A stretch of 7,409 nt of DNA from Synechococcales cyanobacterium PMM_0085 (lineage in GTDB: Bacteria; Cyanobacteriota; Cyanobacteriia; Elainellales; Elainellaceae): NCBI GenBank assembly GCA_949127705.1, contig CASBQJ010000316.1, forward strand, positions 1 through 7,409. The letters run 5' to 3'. Both the position numbers and the translations under genes were made by a program. Positions 1 to 4,709 of the stretch are shown piece after piece. The first letter of the stretch is position 1. Each line of letters begins with the position of its first letter. The notes below the pieces were generated by a model. It was given only the letters and a program-made list of their open reading frames with translations. It was not told the origin of the DNA and did no database searches.

Positions 1-1
1 C

Positions 2-739
2 CCCACCCCGGTATATTCTCTGCCGCTAGATAATTATGCGCCTCCGCGATCGCCCGCAGCGTGGGTAGATCCGGATCTAGACAACTTAGAGCTAACGCAC
101 CCAGAGCTAACGCACCCAGAACCCACAAACCCAGGGCTATTTGCGTCTCTCGCCGACACAGCCCTGCCACCCGGCCGAGCAGATCTAAGCCTGAGCGAGT
201 ATCAAATGCTCATGTTGATGTCGTCGGGCGATAGTGAAAACCCCAGCGAAAACCCCAGCGAAGACACCCTGGAGCTGGGCGATCTATTCGCAGACGAGCT
301 GTTTGGTGATGTTGTGACGCATGCGGGGGGGCCGCCAGAGACCGCACCCAGTCCAACCCCAGAACCAGAACCCAACGACTCGGTCTTTTTGGCCGACCTG
401 TTTGCCGACGTGCCCAGCGACCTCATTGCTACCGAGTCACCTTTAAATGCCAGCGAGGACGCCTTTACATTAGACGGGTTAGGTAACCTGTTCGAAGACC
501 TACCGTCAATCGAGCCAGCGACGCCGATCTTGCCGCCTTCTAGTAACCTACCTAGCGTAAAGTCATCTGCTACAGCGTTGCCTGAGGCAGCAGATGATGA
601 CTTTACGCTCGACAACTGGCCTGAAACTGAGCCAGCAGAGCCAATGTCGATGGCCAATGATTGGGAGGTGGCGCTGACGTCTGGCGAAAGCAATCTTGAC
701 GCTAACCTCGATCTCGAGAATGCAAAAAAAAAACCCTAG
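2..739 (+). CDS. Acidic, low-complexity repeat protein, 5'-truncated; probable N-terminal part of the downstream ATPase
   Basis: The frame beginning at base 2 is open without interruption from the window edge to TAG 737-739 (245 codons), so the real start lies upstream. The ATG at 206 is internal: it has no Shine-Dalgarno and the protein pattern continues through it. The sequence is rich in Asp, Glu, Pro, Ser and Leu, with no signal peptide, membrane segment or recognisable fold, and is probably disordered. It contains short repeats: ELTHP twice near window residues 30-39, SENP twice near 78-85, and a recurring hydrophobic/acidic motif (LGDLFADELFG at about 92, LADLFADVPSD at about 130, LGNLFEDLPS at about 160), plus FTLD twice. 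Such spaced acidic motifs are typical of docking peptides; that role is inference. The frame ends LENAKKKP-stop on an A10 run. A -1 shift there joins it to the ATPase frame, which starts with the same kind of sequence. It is therefore either a separate protein or the N-terminal tail of that ATPase. No function can be named. Confidence 0.8.
   Translation, partial: PTPVYSLPLDNYAPPRSPAAWVDPDLDNLELTHPELTHPEPTNPGLFASLADTALPPGRADLSLSEYQMLMLMSSGDSENPSENPSEDTLELGDLFADELFGDVVTHAGGPPETAPSPTPEPEPNDSVFLADLFADVPSDLIATESPLNASEDAFTLDGLGNLFEDLPSIEPATPILPPSSNLPSVKSSATALPEAADDDFTLDNWPETEPAEPMSMANDWEVALTSGESNLDANLDLENAKKKP
89..133 (+). repeat. 15-bp tandem repeat coding ELTHP
   Basis: GAGCTAACGCACCCA occurs twice back to back (89-103 and 104-118), identical at the DNA level, followed by a diverged third unit (119-133, coding EPTNP). 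The in-frame length and exact identity suggest recent slipped-strand duplication inside the disordered coding region. Confidence 0.85.
233..262 (+). repeat. 12-bp tandem repeat coding SENP
   Basis: Two near-identical 12-bp units (233-244 and 245-256, AGTGAAAACCCC then AGCGAAAACCCC) plus a partial third (257-262) encode SENP-SENP-SE. It is in frame and lies in the same disordered acidic region. Confidence 0.8.
554..609 (+). repeat. Long imperfect inverted repeat inside coding sequence
   Basis: Left arm 554-571 (AGCGTAAAGTCATCTGCT) is complementary to right arm 589-609 along its full 18 bases, with only a 3-base bulge in the right arm; the loop is 17 bases (572-588). As RNA this gives a 14-bp helix plus a 4-bp helix. 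No T-run follows, so it is not a standard intrinsic terminator. It encodes PSVKSSATALPEAADDDFTL in the first reading frame. It lies about 115 bases upstream of the A10 run, too far to act as a conventional frameshift stimulator. Confidence 0.8.
724..733 (+). other. A10 homopolymer: candidate programmed -1 frameshift or transcriptional slippage site
   Basis: Ten uninterrupted A residues end the first frame, read as GCA AAA AAA AAA CCC TAG. Shifting back one base after the lysine codons, or adding one A to the transcript, gives GCA AAA AAA AAA ACC CTA GAT and continues through codons that join the 754-3501 frame without a stop. The zero frame contains the classic A AAA AAA slippery heptamer. 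Runs of nine or more A are known substrates for RNA polymerase slippage in bacteria (for example Thermus dnaX). A small potential stem (CCAC-GTCC-GTGG, 747-758) lies 13 bases downstream. A homopolymer length error in the assembly would look identical from sequence alone. Confidence 0.6.
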
Positions 740-753
740 ATCTCGCCACGTCC

Positions 754-3501
754 GTGGATTCGGATTCTACCTCAAGCCGCGCCAGTGACGACACCGTTAA
801 TCCCTTCTTGATAGACGGCGGCAGCGATGCATTTTATGGCGATGAGTTTGACTATGAGCCTGATTTAGATCTAGATGATATGGGGTTGGGGCTAGAGCTG
901 GCGATCGCCGACTTGGTGAATGATTTGCAGACGGCTCCGATAGAGCTAGTCTCAGAACCAGAACTAGTCTCAGAACCAGAAATAGACCCAGCCCCAACCC
1001 GAGAGCCCAGCATTGCCCAAGACGTATTGCGCTATTTACTAACGTCGGAGGTAGGGGGGACAGATTTAGCCGATTCAAGTTTAGAGGGTGCGCCTTTATG
1101 GCTGGATGCAGAACCCTCAGACCTAGAGTTGACTGATCCGGCGCTTTTGTCTGCCGCGATCGCCGCTACCTCCCCACCAGAGCGCGCCGTACTGGACAAC
1201 GATTTGGATGCTGACTTGTCGGATGCCGATTTGCTAGATGCCGACTTAGACGGAATCGACCTAGACGGGGAGCTGTTCCTAGACTTGCCAGAGGGGATGC
1301 CAGACGGGATGCCAGAGGGGATGCCAGAGGGGATGCCAGAGGGAATGCCAGACGGGATGCCAGACGGGATGCGATCGCCCGTAGGACTGGCAGGCCAGCC
1401 CGCAGACGGGATTGGCGCACCTGCGGGGGTCACCCAGTCAGGCACTCCACAGCCCTGGTATCTGGGCTTAGACGTGGGTACCACCGGCATTTCAGCCGTA
1501 TTGCTGAATCGAACTACCTGTGAGCAGCATCCAGTTTATTGGCTAGAAATCAAATTTCCGGCCGCTACTGCCGATGGGGTACAGGCTCCCATGGGCACCC
1601 CTGAAAAAACATTCCGCCTCCCCGCCGCCGGGTATCTACCTGTATCGACTGACACTAGTTTGGCTCAGCAGAGTGCAGCAACAGCCAGCTTTGGCGATCG
1701 CCCATCCAGTCCAGATCCTCAAGTGCTGGGCGGTTTAACCCCAATCCGCATTGCTCCGCTAGCTGCCGATGCGGCGTTTCATTTGCGCCAAGCCACCTAT
1801 CCATCTCGGCTGCTAGTGCGAGACTTCAAGCCCTATCTCAGACTGGGAATTCCCTACTATTCCCTGCCGCGATCGCGGTGGGAACCCGTGATTCAATGGT
1901 CAGACTTATATGCTGTACCGCTCAGTGTCTTTCATCAAGCCTTGCGGGCGCTATTAGCCACCCTAACCAGCCCGCTGCCCAACGACCCAACCGCTCAGAC
2001 TTCTGTCTTAACCTGTGGGGCTGTGGGGCTAGACGATGGCGAATTTCAACGGGCGATGCAGCAGTTGGCTGGTGTCATCGTCAGCTACCCGGCCAATTGG
2101 TCCGATACCTATAGCTTTAACCTGCGTGAGGCAATTTTGGCCTCTCGACTAGTGGCGCGCCCTGAGCAAATTTTCTTTGTGGCAGAAACGGTTGCGACGC
2201 TGCTGTCGGGGATACGGAGCGCCAACGGTCAGCCGATCACCTTGCCCTATAGCTTGTCTCAACGGCTCGATCTGCACAACCATGACTGGCAGGGTGGGAC
2301 ACTCGTGATCAATGCGGGGGCAACGCTGACCGAATTGGCGTTGGTCAATTTACCCAGTCAGCTGCAAAATCTGACCCATGCAGACTTTACCCATCGCACC
2401 GTCAACTATGGCGGTAATGCGCTAGATCAAGACATCATTTGCCAGTTGATTTATCCGGCGTGGGTGCGGCAACTGCATCAATCGGCAGTAGGGGGGGCTG
2501 ATGCTAACGATGCCGCTTATACATTTCAGTCGAGTATGCAGGTGCAAGCAGGAGCCTTTACCGATGGCTGGAATTGGCAGGCGGCAGATGTGGCTCCAGA
2601 CCCATGGCTGAGTTTGGGCTGGGATACCCTGACGCTGCCAGCCGTGGGCGAGCCAGATTTACCCAACCGCTATCGGTTGCAGCAATGCTTACACCGTTCG
2701 CCCCTGGGGTTGAGCTTAATTGAAGCAGCCCGCCAGTTGAAGCTATCGTTGCAGCATCAAGACCGTGCCAGTATGACGTTGGGAGCACACACCTTGATGA
2801 TTACTCGGCAAGATTTGGGTAGCCGCGTGTTGTTGATGTACATTCAACGCTTAAATCGCGAGTTGAATGCATTGCTGAGTCAAACTGCCATTCCGGTGCT
2901 GGCGGTCAACCAGGTAATTTGTTCGGGTGGCACGGCTTCTCTAGCGGCGATCGCCCGCTGGCTACGGCAGAAATTTCCCAATGCCACCATCACCCAAGAT
3001 ACCTACACGACCGCTGCTCAAGACAACGCGCTGCTGGCCTGTAGCCGAGTCGCCTATGGGCTAGCCACGCTGCCGCTGCATCCACAGGTATTGGATCGAC
3101 CCCGTCAGCAATATAGCGACTATTTCTTGCTAATGGAAATTCTTAGGGCATTTCCAGATCAAGCTATCACCGTTAACCAGCTGATGCAGGTGCTCGAACG
3201 TCGTGGCATCGAGACTGAATCCTGCCAGCATCACATTCTGGCTCTACTCGAAGGACGGCTGCCGCCAGGACTGCTGCCCACTGAAAAAGACCAGGACATC
3301 CTCACACCTGATTCCATGCAAAATCCTGATTACCAAGCACTTCAAGGTGCCTCTCTATTCTTTAAGCAAGATGCTCAGACCTATCTGCCCAATCATCAAC
3401 AGTGGCAACTGCTGCGCCGATACCTAGATACACTGTTGGCCACCACGCACCAGAAGCTGGCGGAGCCGTTGATTGCAGAGTTGGTGAGGCATGAGGGCTG
3501 A
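754..3501 (+). CDS. Hsp70/actin-fold (ASKHA) ATPase-like protein with acidic repeat-rich N-terminal region
   Basis: 915 codons if GTG 754 is used, but no Shine-Dalgarno precedes it and the next in-frame ATG (880) is no better. The frame stays open upstream only to base 706, consistent with entry by frameshift at the A10 run. Residues 1-235 are acidic and low-complexity, with ELVSEP repeats, pentapeptide-like ADLxx units (153-172) and seven MPEG/MPDG units (179-206). From about 236 an ASKHA ATPase domain follows: phosphate-1 motif LDVGTTG (239-245); SYPANWSD (444-451) and AETVATLLSG around E478, matching the Hsp70 pattern VPA...D and EPTAAALAYG; phosphate-2 region INAGAT (519-524), where the usual Asp is Asn520; and adenosine motif VICSGGTA (721-728). 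The C-terminal 130 residues look helical and unlike an Hsp70 substrate-binding domain. It is probably cytoplasmic, having no signal peptide or membrane helix. It is not canonical DnaK; the client or partner is unknown. The gene overlaps the small downstream gene by 11 bases, suggesting coupled translation. Confidence 0.88.
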   Translation: MDSDSTSSRASDDTVNPFLIDGGSDAFYGDEFDYEPDLDLDDMGLGLELAIADLVNDLQTAPIELVSEPELVSEPEIDPAPTREPSIAQDVLRYLLTSEVGGTDLADSSLEGAPLWLDAEPSDLELTDPALLSAAIAATSPPERAVLDNDLDADLSDADLLDADLDGIDLDGELFLDLPEGMPDGMPEGMPEGMPEGMPDGMPDGMRSPVGLAGQPADGIGAPAGVTQSGTPQPWYLGLDVGTTGISAVLLNRTTCEQHPVYWLEIKFPAATADGVQAPMGTPEKTFRLPAAGYLPVSTDTSLAQQSAATASFGDRPSSPDPQVLGGLTPIRIAPLAADAAFHLRQATYPSRLLVRDFKPYLRLGIPYYSLPRSRWEPVIQWSDLYAVPLSVFHQALRALLATLTSPLPNDPTAQTSVLTCGAVGLDDGEFQRAMQQLAGVIVSYPANWSDTYSFNLREAILASRLVARPEQIFFVAETVATLLSGIRSANGQPITLPYSLSQRLDLHNHDWQGGTLVINAGATLTELALVNLPSQLQNLTHADFTHRTVNYGGNALDQDIICQLIYPAWVRQLHQSAVGGADANDAAYTFQSSMQVQAGAFTDGWNWQAADVAPDPWLSLGWDTLTLPAVGEPDLPNRYRLQQCLHRSPLGLSLIEAARQLKLSLQHQDRASMTLGAHTLMITRQDLGSRVLLMYIQRLNRELNALLSQTAIPVLAVNQVICSGGTASLAAIARWLRQKFPNATITQDTYTTAAQDNALLACSRVAYGLATLPLHPQVLDRPRQQYSDYFLLMEILRAFPDQAITVNQLMQVLERRGIETESCQHHILALLEGRLPPGLLPTEKDQDILTPDSMQNPDYQALQGASLFFKQDAQTYLPNHQQWQLLRRYLDTLLATTHQKLAEPLIAELVRHEG
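943..978 (+). repeat. 18-bp tandem duplication coding ELVSEP
   Basis: Units 943-960 (GAGCTAGTCTCAGAACCA) and 961-978 differ at one base and encode ELVSEP twice. This is a recent in-frame duplication in the acidic N-terminal region of the ATPase-like protein. Confidence 0.85.
1210..1269 (+). repeat. Four pentapeptide-like repeats (A/I)DLxx
   Basis: Codons 153-172 read ADLSD-ADLLD-ADLDG-IDLDG with a 15-base period, fitting the A(D/N)LXX consensus of the pentapeptide repeat family. Four units are too few for a stable right-handed beta-helix, and the composition of the surroundings is also Asp/Leu-rich, so this may be low-complexity sequence rather than a true pentapeptide domain. Confidence 0.55.
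1288..1371 (+). repeat. 12-bp tandem array, seven units (PEGM/PDGM)
   Basis: Seven consecutive units of CCAGA(G/C)GG(G/A)ATG encode P(E/D)GM, in the order E, D, E, E, E, D, D. Only the Glu/Asp third base and one Gly third base vary. The array ends directly at a HIP1 octamer (1371-1378). It separates the acidic N-terminal region from the ATPase domain and probably acts as a flexible linker. A unit length of 12 bases keeps the frame, so copy number can change without breaking the gene. Confidence 0.95.
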
Positions 3502-3718
3502 GGGGGATCGGAGTTTTGTCAGTCAATCAGCCGCCATGCAGTTTTTACTAGAGCTAATTGGCAATCAGCCGATCAAAGCAGCCCAAGCGGCTCTCGACCC
3601 TAACAAAACCGATAAAAATCTGTGGCAGCAAGTTCAATCAGCCGTCCAACAGCGAAAAGACGCTCACTTGATCGCCAAAGCTAATCCCAGACTGGTTGTG
3701 CTGGCACAAAAAAACTGA
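3491..3718 (+). CDS. Small conserved-looking protein of unknown function, overlapping the ATPase gene
   Basis: 75 codons from ATG 3491, which overlaps the upstream stop (TGA 3499-3501) by 11 bases. A GAGG lies one base before this ATG and an AGAG about ten bases before, so neither is a strong ribosome binding site, and coupled translation from the ATPase gene is likely. A second in-frame ATG at 3536 gives a 60-residue protein beginning MQFLLELIGNQP, which looks like a more natural protein start; I cannot decide between them. The product is mainly helical in appearance, with a hydrophobic N-terminal helix (QFLLELIGNQPIKAAQAAL), a polar middle (DPNKTDKNLWQQVQSAVQQRKDAH) and a basic/hydrophobic end. 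There is no signal peptide or transmembrane segment. I do not recognise the family. Its position suggests a small partner or regulator of the ATPase-like protein, which is inference from location only. Confidence 0.75.
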   Translation: MRAEGDRSFVSQSAAMQFLLELIGNQPIKAAQAALDPNKTDKNLWQQVQSAVQQRKDAHLIAKANPRLVVLAQKN

Positions 3719-3759
3719 ACTCTATTGCGTAAAGTGAGCTAGCATGATGGGCAAAGTTT

Positions 3760-3764
3760 GAGGA
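3760..3764 (+). promoter_or_regulatory. Shine-Dalgarno site of the secreted-protein gene
   Basis: GAGGA lies nine bases before ATG 3774, an ordinary bacterial spacing, and fixes the start of the following gene. It is the clearest ribosome binding site in the window. Confidence 0.75.
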
Positions 3765-3773
3765 ATTAATCCT

Positions 3774-4253
3774 ATGGGCGTGAGGTTGAGATTTTTGTTG
3801 GGTGTGTTAACGGTGGTTGCGGCATCCACCCTCTTCCCCAGCAATGCAATGGCACAGCAAGCCACCGACGACGACGAGTTAAACCAACTGCAAACGCTTC
3901 AAGAAGAATTTGAAGATGAGTATTTTGGCGCGAGTGGTAACTTTTTCCGCAATCGCGGTGTGGTGGGATCTGCCACTTGGCTGATCGGTCCCTTTCCCGA
4001 AAACAATATTACGGGTGATGGCAGGGGCCTTCACAGACTTTACGTCAATGCCCTAGAGCAGCAGACCCAGTCTGACCCTACCATCCGCACCGCTGACCTA
4101 AATAATCCATTTGATACATCGCTGCTGCTGCTGCCCCCCGATCAACCCGTTCGCCCCACACCAGCCCTAGGTGGGTTTCAAACTCAGTTCCCCAGCACAC
4201 AACAGGCTCCTGCGGCTCCGCCCCGGGTGTCTCCAGTGCGAGGGCTTTGGTAG
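3774..4253 (+). CDS. Small secreted (periplasmic or extracellular) protein of unknown function
   Basis: 159 codons, with the start fixed by a good GAGGA nine bases upstream. Residues 1-28 form a classic Sec signal peptide: basic n-region (MGVRLR), hydrophobic core (FLLGVLTVVAAST) and the AxA-type site SNAMA before QQ, with no lipobox cysteine. The mature protein of about 131 residues starts with an acidic helix-like segment (DDDELNQLQTLQEEFEDEYF) and continues with an aromatic/glycine stretch (FGASGNFFRNRGVVGSATWLIGPFP). It ends in a Pro-rich tail finishing in RGLW. No cysteines or catalytic motifs are seen, and I do not recognise the family. It lies 55 bases after the small gene, with no convincing promoter in between, and just before a strong terminator, so it is probably the last gene of the upstream group. 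Export places it across the membrane from the ATPase-like protein. A structural or binding role in the envelope is possible but not shown. Confidence 0.88.
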   Translation: MGVRLRFLLGVLTVVAASTLFPSNAMAQQATDDDELNQLQTLQEEFEDEYFGASGNFFRNRGVVGSATWLIGPFPENNITGDGRGLHRLYVNALEQQTQSDPTIRTADLNNPFDTSLLLLPPDQPVRPTPALGGFQTQFPSTQQAPAAPPRVSPVRGLW

Positions 4254-4297
4254 AGCCTGCGGCAACAATCTATTTCCCCAGAGCTATTTGCAATGTC

Positions 4298-4332
4298 TAG
4301 GAGTGTGGCCATGGCCGCTCTCCTATTTTTTT
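4298..4332 (+). terminator. Rho-independent terminator of the upstream gene group
   Basis: Stem 4299-4324: AGGAG pairs with CTCCT, followed inward by one T-T mismatch, then GTGGC pairing with GCCGC (one G-U pair) around a CATG loop. T4298 and A4325 can extend the base of the stem. Seven T residues (4326-4332) follow directly. It lies 45 bases after the stop of the secreted-protein gene, exactly where an operon end is expected. Confidence 0.85.
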
Positions 4333-4430
4333 GCTAGAGTCCACTATTTTTAGTGTGATAGGCGAGTGAGTTTCTATAGAGAATACTTATCGTTAAGAGT
4401 CTATGGCTATCTACAAACCCATCAGTTGCG

Positions 4431-4460
4431 ATCAGCTCGGAGCTGATATGTCATTTTTTT
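4431..4460 (+). terminator. Second hairpin plus T7 run; weak terminator or operator
   Basis: ATCAGCTC and GAGCTGAT (4431-4447) form perfect 8-bp arms around one central base; as RNA, about six pairs with a five-base loop. A T7 run (4454-4460) follows after a six-base gap, which is longer than ideal for an intrinsic terminator. It could be a back-up terminator, the end of an unseen small RNA, or a protein-binding dyad. Confidence 0.4.
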
Positions 4461-4474
4461 GGCAATTTGGCCAT

Positions 4475-4492
4475 ATATTCTGAATATTCTGA
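4475..4492 (+). repeat. 9-bp perfect tandem repeat ATATTCTGA
   Basis: ATATTCTGA occurs at 4475-4483 and again at 4484-4492. It is non-coding, AT-rich and about 160 bases upstream of the TATAAT box. Tandem short repeats may bind a response regulator, but it matches no cyanobacterial box I can name. Confidence 0.6.
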
Positions 4493-4582
4493 CGGCGATC
4501 GCCCTAGGTATAAGCCTGACTACTAGCTGGTTTGAGACCAAATTAAGTTAAATGAAGCGAGACGTGACCCTAGCAGCACTAA

Positions 4583-4606
4583 GAAACGGGTCAATTGATC
4601 CGTTTT
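4583..4606. promoter_or_regulatory. 22-24 bp dyad, candidate operator
   Basis: AAACGGGTCAATTGATCCGTTT (4584-4605) in two halves: AAACGGGTCAA and TTGATCCGTTT are complementary except for one G-T pair; positions 4583 and 4606 add another G-T pair. The centre (4594/4595) lies about 60 bases upstream of the start point expected from the TATAAT box, a suitable place for an activator or repressor. Only four T residues follow, so it is a poor terminator. It does not fit the NtcA consensus GTA-N8-TAC. Confidence 0.55.
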
Positions 4607-4641
4607 AGCTCACCATTAACTTCTGTTAAAGAGGGGGGCTA

Positions 4642-4647
4642 TATAAT
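4642..4647 (+). promoter_or_regulatory. Perfect -10 box (TATAAT) for the SBP-DUF4912 gene
   Basis: TATAAT matches the sigma-70 -10 consensus exactly. No good TTGACA-like -35 lies 16-18 bases upstream (the region reads AACTTCTG), as in activator-dependent cyanobacterial promoters. Transcription would start near 4653-4656, giving a leader of about 55 bases before ATG 4710. The dyad at 4583-4606 is a candidate activator or repressor site. Confidence 0.6.
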
Positions 4648-4669
4648 TAGTGCGTCTTTTGCAAAAATT

Positions 4670-4681
4670 AATCTTAAGATT
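4670..4681. promoter_or_regulatory. 12-bp perfect palindrome in the leader
   Basis: AATCTTAAGATT is self-complementary over all 12 bases. It lies downstream of the inferred transcription start and 28 bases before the ATG, a position suited to a repressor site or a small leader hairpin. AT-rich palindromes of this size can arise by chance, so the call is tentative. Confidence 0.4.
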
Positions 4682-4709
4682 CTGAGCAGGCCAGGTTGCC
4701 ACCATAACG

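Larger units (their letters stand above)
4254..4709. other. Intergenic regulatory region, 456 bp, no gene seen
   Basis: No credible coding frame is present on either strand; short open frames here lack ribosome binding sites and protein-like composition. The region is more AT-rich than its flanks. It contains, in order, an intrinsic terminator, a second hairpin with a T-run, a 9-bp tandem repeat, one HIP1 octamer (4495-4502), a long dyad, a TATAAT box and a perfect palindrome (each listed separately). A small RNA between 4340 and 4470 cannot be excluded. Confidence 0.7.

Noticed and set aside
202..693. Minus-strand open frame of 163 codons, Ser/Gly-rich
   Set aside because: Antisense shadow of the acidic repeat protein; no ribosome binding site or protein-like pattern of its own.
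747..758. Downstream stem (CCAC-GTCC-GTGG) as a strong frameshift stimulator
   Set aside because: Only four base pairs, too weak to be convincing alone; mentioned only as context for the A10 run.
1288..1371. CRISPR-like short tandem units
   Set aside because: There are no spacers; the units are contiguous, in frame and translated.
1032..1490. Minus-strand open frame of 152 codons with repeated SGIP units
   Set aside because: It is the antisense shadow of the 12-bp repeat array and Asp-rich coding sequence of the ATPase-like gene; repeats keep several frames open at once.
4171..4353. Plus-strand 60-codon open frame overlapping the end of the secreted-protein gene
   Set aside because: It has no ribosome binding site, runs through the terminator hairpin and has no protein-like pattern.
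4342..4355. CACTA-TTTT-TAGTG hairpin as a terminator
   Set aside because: A five-pair AT-rich stem with no following T-run; likely chance in AT-rich intergenic DNA.
4616..4630. Possible Pho box (two TTAA cores) upstream of a PstS-like gene
   Set aside because: The cores are 10 bases apart rather than the 11 expected for tandem 8-bp Pho repeats with 3-bp spacers, and the flanks do not match CTTAACCT.
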